Of a stretch of DNA of 49,914 nt, positions 25,202-33,474 are shown piece after piece. The notes under the pieces are model-generated. The model worked only from the letters and a program-made list of their open reading frames with translations. It did no database searches and was not told the origin of the DNA. The DNA is taken from the NCBI GenBank assembly GCA_900768075.1, contig CAAGBN010000046.1, forward strand, positions 1-49,914, read 5' to 3'. Origin of the DNA: Clostridia bacterium (GTDB lineage Bacteria > Bacillota > Clostridia > Oscillospirales > Acutalibacteraceae). Position numbers and translations under genes: made by a program. The number at the start of each line of letters is the position of its first letter. The stretch's first letter is position 1.

Positions 25202-27160
25202 TTATAAATTACTGAAATAATCATCGATAGCCTTTTTAAGCATATCGGTTGCTGTCTGAATATCAACATCCTTAATCTGACAAGCTGACATTGTCTGATG
25301 TCCGCCACCGTCAAAGGTTTCCATAATAAGCTGAACATTTACCTCGCCGTAGCTTCTTGCTGAAATGTTGATATAATCACCGTTTTCATAGAGAACAAAT
25401 GACGCTTTGATACCCTCAATGTTAAGCATCTCATCTGCTGCCTGAGAAGTTACAAGGCGTATGTTGTCGAGCTTTTCACGTGCCACTGATAAAGCGCAGT
25501 CAGAATAAGTTTCTGCATCATCGATAATAGCATTTCTCGCTCTGAAAATATCCATATCGTTTGAGAAAAGCTTTTTGCAGTCAACTGTGCTTGCACCTCT
25601 TGAGCGAAGATAAGCTGCCGCCTCAAAGGTACGCACACCTGCTCTGAGGATAAAGTTTCTTGTGTCAAGAACAATACCGGCAAGAAGAGCAAGAGCCGAA
25701 AGCTTATCGAGAACAGGCTTTGTATCAACATACTGTGCGATTTCTGTCACCATTTCCGAAGCAGAAGATGAGTTTGGCATATGATAGAACATAACCGTAT
25801 CTTCTATGAAATCAACGCTCTTTCTGTGGTGGTCGATAACCATAACCTTATCTGTTTTATCGAGAAGTGCGGGACAATCAGTGAAATCCTGCTTATGGGT
25901 ATCAACAACAATAACAAGTGTATTTCTGCCGACTCTGCTGAGAGCTTCGTCGGGAGTTATTATTATATCCTCGCCTCTTTCCTGGATAAAAGCACTGATA
26001 AGAGGCATCGCAAGAGTATTTTTGACATTGACAACAATATTTGCCTGCTTGCCGAAATGCTCTGCAATACACTGCATACCCACAGCACTGCCGAATGCAT
26101 CAAAGTCTGTGAATCTGTGACCGACAATAAGAACATTATCACTGTCGCAGATAATTTCTGAAATTGTTTTTGAAAGAAGTCTCGTCTTAACCTTGTTCTT
26201 TCTCTCATGACCTGCAGTTACACCACCGTAGAATTTATACTGTGTGCCCTCTTTGATAGCAACCTGATCACCACCACGGCTCTGAGCCATATCAAGAGCC
26301 TGCTTTGCTGAGTTATTGCAGTCATTCATATTACCCTCATGACCGATACCGATAGAAAGTGTCAGGTCAGTGCTCCTGCCGTCATAGGAAAGCTCACGGA
26401 TTTTATCGAGAATAGTGAACTTGTCGCTGAGCATTCGCTGATAGCCTCTTTCTTCAACAAAAACCATCATACGGCTGCTTGAGTATTTTCTGCAAAGTCC
26501 GCCGTAGGAGTTGACCCACTGCTCTATCATCTGCTCTGTTTTTGTGAAGATGGCAGCGCAGTCGCTTTCCTTGAAGTTATTATAAACCTCGTCGGCATTA
26601 TCAAGAACAGTCAGCATAATGCAGGGTCTTGTTTCGATGAATTCCTTTTCTGTGAGACGAAGCTCAGTTTCATCAAAGAGATAAAGCAGATAGAATTCCT
26701 CATCGTCAACACAGAAGTTGTTGGAATAAACCGAGAAAAACATATTATCGGCTCTGAGCCTGAAGCCCTCACCTTTAAGGATTTTTTCAATATTGTCTTT
26801 TCTGATAAGATCCTTGATATTTGTGAATGTGAACTCATCAGTTATTTTGAAAGTCTTTTTAAAACTGTCGTTGTGCCAGATGATTTCACCGTCATTTTCA
26901 ACTACAACACAAGGTACACTGAGAACCTCAAATGCCTTGCCCTGCTCGAAATTAAGTTCATCTGTAACAGTTTTAATTTTATAAAGAAGCTTCTCTTTAA
27001 CCTCGATATGATAGATATACTTCGCAAGAGCAAAGCCTATGACAAGCACAAGCTGAGCTGCTGCCAGAACATAGCTATATACAGCCGCAACACCGCAAAG
27101 CACTACAGCCAGTATAATAAATATCAAGGATAAATCGTAAATTTTCCAAAGCTTTTTCAT
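25202..27160 (-). CDS. gdpP: Cyclic-di-AMP phosphodiesterase GdpP
   Basis: GdpP (YybT) degrades c-di-AMP and so controls cell-wall and potassium homeostasis. The 652-residue protein has two membrane helices (about 9-50), a PAS-like domain (about 75-165) and a degenerate GGDEF domain ending in SRGGDQ (about 175-305). The DHH domain carries GHRFTDFDAFGSA (from 347) and VIDHHRKS (DHH at 443-445). A DHHA1 domain ends with FDGGGHQTMSA. Motif residues for metal binding look intact, so activity is expected; the GGDEF has lost its signature as is normal for this family. The start lies 2 nt after the rnj stop codon, so coupling to RNase J is likely. Confidence 0.96.
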   Translation of the reverse strand: MKKLWKIYDLSLIFIILAVVLCGVAAVYSYVLAAAQLVLVIGFALAKYIYHIEVKEKLLYKIKTVTDELNFEQGKAFEVLSVPCVVVENDGEIIWHNDSFKKTFKITDEFTFTNIKDLIRKDNIEKILKGEGFRLRADNMFFSVYSNNFCVDDEEFYLLYLFDETELRLTEKEFIETRPCIMLTVLDNADEVYNNFKESDCAAIFTKTEQMIEQWVNSYGGLCRKYSSSRMMVFVEERGYQRMLSDKFTILDKIRELSYDGRSTDLTLSIGIGHEGNMNDCNNSAKQALDMAQSRGGDQVAIKEGTQYKFYGGVTAGHERKNKVKTRLLSKTISEIICDSDNVLIVGHRFTDFDAFGSAVGMQCIAEHFGKQANIVVNVKNTLAMPLISAFIQERGEDIIITPDEALSRVGRNTLVIVVDTHKQDFTDCPALLDKTDKVMVIDHHRKSVDFIEDTVMFYHMPNSSSASEMVTEIAQYVDTKPVLDKLSALALLAGIVLDTRNFILRAGVRTFEAAAYLRSRGASTVDCKKLFSNDMDIFRARNAIIDDAETYSDCALSVAREKLDNIRLVTSQAADEMLNIEGIKASFVLYENGDYINISARSYGEVNVQLIMETFDGGGHQTMSACQIKDVDIQTATDMLKKAIDDYFSNL

Positions 27161-27161
27161 T

Positions 27162-29165
27162 TTAAATCTCCATAAGTATGGGAAGAATCATAGGACTTCT
27201 CTTTGTTCTTTCATACATAAGTCTTGAAACGTCATCACGGACACGGTTTTTGATGGTACCCCAATCGTATATGTTTCTGTCATAGCACTTCATCATTGTT
27301 TCGTAGGCAGTATTTTTTGCCTCCTCAATAAGAGCCTCTGACTCTTTGACAAATACGAAACCTCGTGATACAACATCGGGGCCTGACATAAGCTGACCTG
27401 TAAGTCCGTCGAGAGTGGCAACAACAATAATTATGCCGTCTTCAGAAAGGTGCTTTCTGTCTTTGAGAACAATGTTACCAACGTCGCCGACACCTGAGCC
27501 GTCAACAAAGGTTTTGCCTGCAGGTACAGTGCCCGATTTTTTGATATGGTCTTTGCAGACCTCAACCTGAACACCGTTATCTGCAATAATTACATTTTCT
27601 GAGGGAATGCCCATCTGCTGAGCAAGCTGAGCGTGTTTAAGAAGATGCTTCTGTTCACCGTGTACAGGAATAAAATACTGAGGCTTTACGATGCCGAGCA
27701 TCAGCTTTAGCTCTTCCCGGCAGGCGTGACCTGATACGTGAACATCATACATTTTTTCATATACAACCTCAGCACCGAGCTTCATAAGCTCATTTACTAC
27801 CCTGCCAACGGTTTTTTCGTTACCGGGAATGGGAGTAGCTGAAATTATAACATAGTCATTTGGGCCGATTGCAACCTTTCTGTGGTCAGAGAATGCCATT
27901 CTCGTAAGAGCTGACATGGGCTCGCCCTGGCTGCCTGTTGTGATGAGTACAACCTCATTGGCCGCATAGTTGTTGATAAGGTCGAGCTTTATAAGAATTC
28001 CGTCGGGCACCTTAAGATAACCGAGCTCTGCACCGATTGCAACAACATTTTCAAGGCTTCTGCCTGAAAGAGCAACCTTTCTGCCCATCTTTTCAGCAAC
28101 GTCAATAATCTGCTGAACTCTGTGAATGTTGGAGGCAAATGTTGCAACAATGATTCGTCTGTCCTCAGCCTTTCTGAAAAGAAGCTCGAAGGATGCGCCT
28201 ACCTTGCTTTCACTTTCTGTAAAGCCGGGTCTTTCTGCATTTGTTGAGTCTGCCATCATACAAAGCACACCCTGCTTGCCAAGCTCTGCAAAACGTGCTA
28301 TATCGATGATATCACCGTCTATAGGTGTTGTGTCAATCTTGAAGTCACCAGTGTGAACAATAGTGCCGCCGTCACACTTGATTGCAAAGCCGACAGCGTC
28401 GGGAATCGAATGGTTAACGTGGATAAACTCAACGTCAAATTTGCCTAAATTCACCTTTTTACCGGGTGAAACAACATTGAGCTTTGCTTTATCGAGAATG
28501 CCGTGCTCGCGGAGCTTACCCTCAATAAGACCGTTAGTAAGTCTTGTGCTGTAAACGGGCACATTGACCTTTTTAAGAAGATAAGCAAGAGAGCCTATAT
28601 GGTCCTCGTGACCGTGAGTTATGCATATACCCTTGATTTTTTCTGCATTTTTTTCAAGATATGTGAAATCGGGAATTACAAGGTCGATACCGGGCATATC
28701 TTCGTCAGGGAATGCAAGACCGCTGTCAATGATAATCATATCGTCTTCATATTCGAAAACAGTGATATTTTTACCGACCTCGTTGAGACCGCCGAGAAAA
28801 GCGATTTTGATGGGGCTTTTCTTCTTAGCGGGAGCTTTATTTGATTTTTTATTCTGATTTGATTTCTTTGATTCTTTTGTTTTATTCTGAGGCTTTTTGC
28901 TCTCAGGCTGTTTTTTATTTTCCTTAGCTTTCTTGTTTTCCGTATGCTTTTTTGTTTCTGTCTGTTTTTTGTTTTCGTTGTTCTTTTTGTTTTCGGAAAT
29001 CTTTTTTGTATCTATCTTTTCATAGAGCAATATATCGTTGACTTTTGATTCGAGAGTCTTTTTTGCAGTCGGCTTCTTTTTCTTGTAATAATGATGCTTT
29101 GACTTGCTTTTGTTTTTACTTGCCGTCACTTTGTTCTGCTTGAGTTCCTGATTGTTTTCGCTCAT
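27162..29165 (-). CDS. rnj: Ribonuclease J with a long basic N-terminal extension
   Basis: RNase J is a metallo-beta-lactamase/beta-CASP enzyme with endo- and 5-prime-exonuclease activity on RNA. The core starts near residue 118 (IKIAFLGGLNEVGKN) and has the metal site THGHEDHIGS (HGHEDH 184-189), IPVHGEQKHL and the family C-terminal domain. Total length 667 is about 110 more than usual. The excess is an N-terminal Lys/Asn/Glu-rich segment, residues 1-117, containing several ENKK-type repeats at roughly seven-residue spacing. It is probably disordered and could bind RNA or a partner. AAAGGAG lies rather far (14 nt) from the ATG. It has its own promoter and begins the rnj-to-ftsH run. Confidence 0.96.
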   Translation of the reverse strand: MSENNQELKQNKVTASKNKSKSKHHYYKKKKPTAKKTLESKVNDILLYEKIDTKKISENKKNNENKKQTETKKHTENKKAKENKKQPESKKPQNKTKESKKSNQNKKSNKAPAKKKSPIKIAFLGGLNEVGKNITVFEYEDDMIIIDSGLAFPDEDMPGIDLVIPDFTYLEKNAEKIKGICITHGHEDHIGSLAYLLKKVNVPVYSTRLTNGLIEGKLREHGILDKAKLNVVSPGKKVNLGKFDVEFIHVNHSIPDAVGFAIKCDGGTIVHTGDFKIDTTPIDGDIIDIARFAELGKQGVLCMMADSTNAERPGFTESESKVGASFELLFRKAEDRRIIVATFASNIHRVQQIIDVAEKMGRKVALSGRSLENVVAIGAELGYLKVPDGILIKLDLINNYAANEVVLITTGSQGEPMSALTRMAFSDHRKVAIGPNDYVIISATPIPGNEKTVGRVVNELMKLGAEVVYEKMYDVHVSGHACREELKLMLGIVKPQYFIPVHGEQKHLLKHAQLAQQMGIPSENVIIADNGVQVEVCKDHIKKSGTVPAGKTFVDGSGVGDVGNIVLKDRKHLSEDGIIIVVATLDGLTGQLMSGPDVVSRGFVFVKESEALIEEAKNTAYETMMKCYDRNIYDWGTIKNRVRDDVSRLMYERTKRSPMILPILMEI

Positions 29166-29270
29166 TATTTATACGTACACTCCTTTTCTTAATATTTTGA
29201 TTATTATATTTAAGCTGATTTATATTTTCTATATTAAACGCTATTTACCCATAGTAATCCATTATTGTTT

Positions 29271-29299
29271 ATAATACTATTTTTTGACCTTTATGTCAA
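29271..29299 (-). promoter_or_regulatory. Sigma-A type promoter for the rnj-gdpP-rplI-dnaB-tilS-hpt-ftsH run
   Basis: Perfect -35 TTGACA (29294-29299) and -10 TATTAT (29271-29276) are 17 nt apart. The leader before rnj is about 100 nt and AT-rich. RNase J genes are often autoregulated through their leaders, but no specific structure is evident here. Confidence 0.8.
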
Positions 29300-29324
29300 G
29301 GAATATGCAGTTAAAAGTTACTGT

Positions 29325-29365
29325 AAACAAAAAGACATACCGCCTGAAGATGTTTCAAGCGGTAT
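29325..29365 (-). terminator. Rho-independent terminator after the SDR-LicD gene
   Basis: ATACCGCCTGAA (29337-29348) pairs with TTCAAGCGGTAT (29354-29365) with one G-T pair, followed on the minus strand by a T-rich stretch. It lies 11 nt after the stop codon. Confidence 0.87.
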
Positions 29366-29375
29366 TATCTGATAA

Positions 29376-32300
29376 TTATTCTGTTTCCTTGTCGAGAGCT
29401 TTTTCAAAAAGCTCACCCTTACCATCCTTGGCATGCGCAATTTTATCTGCAGTTTCTTCGTAAAGATATTTACCAAGGTCGATTCTGAGAATCTTTCTTC
29501 CGCTTTGTCTCTTTGACTCAGGGATAGTTCTCATATAGTTTTCACCGTAGAAATGCTTAAGGTACTCATCGAAATACAAGGGTGCAGGAAGCTTGAGTCC
29601 TTCGAAATCAACAGTAATAAGGCTGTAGAACCACTTTTCAGGGAATGCACCCTTATAGATGTTCATACCCTCACCGTCAATAAGGAATACGTGGTCTTCT
29701 TTTTTCTTGAATCTCTTAAGTGTGAAGTTAAGCATACTGTGGTACATATTGAAGGGTACCATGCGGATAAAGGGAAGAACAAGCTTTGAAATTGTGTAAT
29801 AAGGTCCGGGAATAGCTGTGTTCTGCCAACGGATATTGATAAGACGTCTGAGATTCTGCACAGCGAAGATGTGGAGCTTCTTACCGATTGTGGTGTTAGC
29901 AGTCTTATCGTAAACGAAGATATTGATAAACAGGCCGTTATCAACAAGCTTGAATCTGTCAGTTGCAGCTGTGAAGAAGCCTGTATCGTTAAGGCGTATT
30001 CTGTCGTAGACAAGATGTGATGCAGAGCCTTTTTTGTAGGTCTGATATCTGAGTCTGTCTGAAAGCTCACCGGGACATACAGCCTTGAATTTCTCGTAAT
30101 CCTCTCTGAAGAAGCCGATATCGATGGTATCCTCCCAAGGAATATAGCCGCCGTATTTGACAGCACCGAGAAGTGAGCCGCCCACAAGGAAATACTTAAT
30201 GCCGTTATTCTTACAGATTCTGTCAACATCCTTGATAATATCAAGCTGTAAACGACGTATCTTTTCAAGCTTGCCCTGATAGAGACTCTGTGAAATCTTA
30301 TCGTCCTCACATACGTCAAGCTGTGAGTAAATAGTACGGTTGAGAGCCTCTTTCATAGGTGTTTCACTCACCCAGCCAAGAGCACGAAGCTTAAGGTTAC
30401 CCATACGCTCATAGAAAATCTTTTCGGGCACTGCCTTGATATCATCGTTGAATTCAACCCTGGGATTTCTCTCGATAAACTCTTCATAAATCATACTCTT
30501 GATATCGTGAAGAGTGAAATCGTAATTGGAAGCGTTATAGATGTTACCCTTATTACCTTTCATACATACGCAGTGAATTGCACTGACAGCCTGACGGATA
30601 TAACAGCCACTGTAATGAATAACACTGTCGCTCTTGTTGAAGGTAATTGTATTTTCGTTGATAAGCTTTGAAATTATAGCATCAATCTGAAGCTTTGATG
30701 TGTCCTTGACAAAGGGACCGAAGATATTATCAAAGCGAACAACGCTGAGCTGATTTTTGTTGTAAGAGAATGACTTTCTGAGTACATCCTCAAATTCCAT
30801 AAGTATTCTGCCCTGCCAGAAGCCTTTTTCGTGAAGGACAAGAGATTCGATTTCTCTTTCTGATACAGCGGCAAGCTCGCCGTCAAAGGGCTTAGCAAAG
30901 TTGAAAATGGGAATAAACACAAATCTGCCGTTGGTGTTTCTTGAAAGAGCCAACCATTTGCGAAGATTCTTTTTCTTTGCCTTAAGGAATTCGATGTTTG
31001 TATATTCGGGAAGCTGAAGGTTTGCGATATAGTAATAAACCTTCTTTGCACTTGACTTACTTGCACTGTAATATGCATCGATATTCTCGTAGATGTTAAA
31101 CAGAGCGTTGCCGTCAAACTCTTCTGAAATCTGATCGTAAAGCTCTTTGTTTCTGCACTTACCCTCAAGGATAACATTTACACAACCATCGGTGAGGCCC
31201 TTCTTACTGCGGTACATATAATAACCTGCAAGATAAGCCGCAAGGGTGTGCTCGTCACAGATAACGTTGATTTCACACTTATTGAGTGCACCGTGCTTAT
31301 GGTTGTCAGTGAGAATTTCTTTGTCTATAAGTGAAAGCTCATCAAGGAAATTTTCATCCATTCTGTCATCTTCACAGTCAAAGATGGGCTTTTCAAAAAT
31401 CTCACCCTCAAGGTTAACTTCACGAATGGGGAAGTTTTCGGTGTGCTCATAAAGATATTTACCGAGGTCAAGTCTTGCAAGAGCGTGACCCGAGTTTCTT
31501 GATGACAAGGGCAGAAGCTCCATATATCTGTTGCCGTACCAATGTCTGAGGTATTCATCATAAGCCTTGGGTGCCTTGAATACCATATCCTCATACTGAA
31601 CATCAATGAGCTCATCGAACCATTCTTTCGGGAATGGGCCTTTTTCGAGATTCTGTCCTACACCGTCAATGAGATACTTGCTGTTCTTTTTAAAATCGAA
31701 CATCTGAAGTGCTCTTTCAAAAAAACGGTGATAGGTAAAGAAAGGCACTCGCTTCATAATGGGAAGCATAATCTTTGATGCAGTATAGTGAATACCGCGT
31801 CTTGCCTTACCTACCCAACGGATATTGATAAGTCTGCGGAAGAACTGAATTGATCTGATATGAAGTTTTTGGAATGCCTTTGAGTTTGCAGTCTTGTCAT
31901 AAACAAGAATATCTATAAAGATACCGTTTTCAATATCGCTGAAGCGGTTTGAGAATTTTGTGCTGAAGTAGGTATCCTTAAGACGCACCTTATCAAAAAT
32001 GTAGTGTGATGTAGGCTCGTCTGTATATGACTGATATGACAGGTGTGAAGCCAAAAGCTGAGGACAGATACGTCTGAACTTTTCAAAGTCCTCACGAAGC
32101 ATACCGATATCAATATCGTCATCCCAGGGAATAAAGCCTTTATGTCTGATTGCACCTAAAAGAGAACCGCCTACAAGGAAATAGCCGATGTCGTTTTCAC
32201 GGCAGATACGGTCAATCTCTTTCATTATGTTCATCTCAATACGCTTTACTCTTTCGAGCTTGCCCTGATAGATGTCAACATAGAAGTCGCCCTTGTATTC

Positions 32301-33350
32301 CTCGTTTATTTTAATGAGAGCCGTTCTGTAAAGAGCCTCCTTCAAAGGAGTTTCTTCTGTCCAGCCGATAGCCTTAATCTTAAGATTTGCAAGGCACTCG
32401 TAATTTCTCTCAAGAGTCCAGCCTGAAAGAATGTCATCTTCAAAATGAACGTCGGGATTACGGTGAGCAAAGGATTTATAAAGACTATCCTTGATATCGT
32501 GAAGTGTGAAGCTGTAGTTAGCAGCATTGTAGATATTACCGTTTTTGCCGATAAGACCAACAAGAAATACAGCAGTCACAGCCTGACGGATATAGCAGCC
32601 TGTGTAATGAGTAAGGCTGTCTGACTTTTTAAAGGTAATGCTGTTGTTTATAGCAAGGTCGTCGATGATGCTGTCAATGCCGAGCTTTGTTGTGTCTGCA
32701 ACAAGAGGTCCGAAGATATTATCAAAGCGCACAACATTCATTGAGATTGTCTTTTCAGCAAAGCTCTTACGGCAGATTTCTTCCATTTCCATAAGAAGCT
32801 TACCGCTTGTGAATGCCTTATCGTGCTCAACAACGGCTTCGATTTCTCTTTCTGAGACACAAACAAGTCCGTTATCAAAGGGGCCTGCAAAGTTGAAAAT
32901 AGGAATAAACACAAAGCTACCTGCGCAATCACGGGCAACCTTAAGCCACTTTTCAAGATTTTCCTTTTTCTTGGCAACAAAGCTTTCATCGCTGTATTCG
33001 GGAAGCTGTAAGTTTGCAAGATAGAAGAAATGCTTGTTGACTATTTCACTTGCATTGATAAGGTAATCCTCGATGCCCTTATAGACAGTCAGTGTAGGAC
33101 CGCCCTTGAATTCAGAAATCACCTGAGCGAAAAGCTCCTGATTTCTGACCTCTCCCTCTGCAATAATATTGACTTTACCGCTCTTGTTGCTCTTAGCAGT
33201 GAGCATAAAAAAGCCTGCAAGATAAGCACTCAGTGAGTGTTCGTCAGCAATAATATTGATTTCATCTGCGGCATAAACTCCGGGATTTACCTTACAAGCA
33301 GATATAGCCGTAGATGCGCATTTCAATTCATCGTAAAAAAATTGATTCAT
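29376..33350 (-). CDS. Giant tandem-duplicated SDR-like + LicD-like protein
   Basis: This 1324-residue protein is two homologous halves, about 1-650 and 680-1324. Each half has an extended-SDR/epimerase-like domain (about 25-350 and 690-1010) with VVRFDNIFGP, then a LicD-type domain (about 365-640 and 1020-1300). LicD proteins transfer phosphocholine or related groups to surface glycans; the role here is not known. Copy 1 has the full LicD motif GGSLLGAIRHKG and IPWDDDID (407-414). Copy 2 has IPWEDTID (1070-1077), losing acidic residues. The SDR YxxxK position reads FTSGK in copy 1 and FWQGR in copy 2, so neither looks like a normal dehydrogenase. The TTG at 33413 is within the -35 box of the promoter, so I start at the ATG at 33350 with AAAGGA nine nt upstream. 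No membrane segment is evident. Confidence 0.85.
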   Translation of the reverse strand: MNQFFYDELKCASTAISACKVNPGVYAADEINIIADEHSLSAYLAGFFMLTAKSNKSGKVNIIAEGEVRNQELFAQVISEFKGGPTLTVYKGIEDYLINASEIVNKHFFYLANLQLPEYSDESFVAKKKENLEKWLKVARDCAGSFVFIPIFNFAGPFDNGLVCVSEREIEAVVEHDKAFTSGKLLMEMEEICRKSFAEKTISMNVVRFDNIFGPLVADTTKLGIDSIIDDLAINNSITFKKSDSLTHYTGCYIRQAVTAVFLVGLIGKNGNIYNAANYSFTLHDIKDSLYKSFAHRNPDVHFEDDILSGWTLERNYECLANLKIKAIGWTEETPLKEALYRTALIKINEEYKGDFYVDIYQGKLERVKRIEMNIMKEIDRICRENDIGYFLVGGSLLGAIRHKGFIPWDDDIDIGMLREDFEKFRRICPQLLASHLSYQSYTDEPTSHYIFDKVRLKDTYFSTKFSNRFSDIENGIFIDILVYDKTANSKAFQKLHIRSIQFFRRLINIRWVGKARRGIHYTASKIMLPIMKRVPFFTYHRFFERALQMFDFKKNSKYLIDGVGQNLEKGPFPKEWFDELIDVQYEDMVFKAPKAYDEYLRHWYGNRYMELLPLSSRNSGHALARLDLGKYLYEHTENFPIREVNLEGEIFEKPIFDCEDDRMDENFLDELSLIDKEILTDNHKHGALNKCEINVICDEHTLAAYLAGYYMYRSKKGLTDGCVNVILEGKCRNKELYDQISEEFDGNALFNIYENIDAYYSASKSSAKKVYYYIANLQLPEYTNIEFLKAKKKNLRKWLALSRNTNGRFVFIPIFNFAKPFDGELAAVSEREIESLVLHEKGFWQGRILMEFEDVLRKSFSYNKNQLSVVRFDNIFGPFVKDTSKLQIDAIISKLINENTITFNKSDSVIHYSGCYIRQAVSAIHCVCMKGNKGNIYNASNYDFTLHDIKSMIYEEFIERNPRVEFNDDIKAVPEKIFYERMGNLKLRALGWVSETPMKEALNRTIYSQLDVCEDDKISQSLYQGKLEKIRRLQLDIIKDVDRICKNNGIKYFLVGGSLLGAVKYGGYIPWEDTIDIGFFREDYEKFKAVCPGELSDRLRYQTYKKGSASHLVYDRIRLNDTGFFTAATDRFKLVDNGLFINIFVYDKTANTTIGKKLHIFAVQNLRRLINIRWQNTAIPGPYYTISKLVLPFIRMVPFNMYHSMLNFTLKRFKKKEDHVFLIDGEGMNIYKGAFPEKWFYSLITVDFEGLKLPAPLYFDEYLKHFYGENYMRTIPESKRQSGRKILRIDLGKYLYEETADKIAHAKDGKGELFEKALDKETE

Positions 33351-33384
33351 ATTAAACAATCCTTTTCTGATTTTATCAGAAATA

Positions 33385-33413
33385 ATTATACTACTAAGGT
33401 TTTTCTTTGTCAA
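33385..33413 (-). promoter_or_regulatory. Sigma-A type promoter for the SDR-LicD gene
   Basis: Perfect -35 TTGACA (33408-33413) and perfect -10 TATAAT (33385-33390) are exactly 17 nt apart. This places transcription start about 25-30 nt before the ATG at 33350 and rules out an upstream start codon. Confidence 0.88.
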
Positions 33414-33429
33414 TAATTCAGCGACACAC

Positions 33430-33465
33430 CAAATAAAAATTCCGCAACAATAAATGCTGCGGAAT
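33430..33465 (-). terminator. Rho-independent terminator after the hexosamine-kinase-like gene
   Basis: ATTCCGCA (33439-33446) pairs with TGCGGAAT (33458-33465), followed on the minus strand by a T-rich tract. It lies 10 nt after the stop codon at 33475. Confidence 0.87.
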
Positions 33466-33474
33466 ACATAAAAA

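Noticed and set aside
28503..28857. Plus-strand open frames of 78-113 codons within rnj
   Set aside because: They are antisense shadows of a well-supported coding sequence, with no ribosome binding site of their own.
29376..33350. The internal duplication as an assembly artifact
   Set aside because: The two halves differ throughout at protein and DNA level, so they cannot be a collapsed or repeated read segment.
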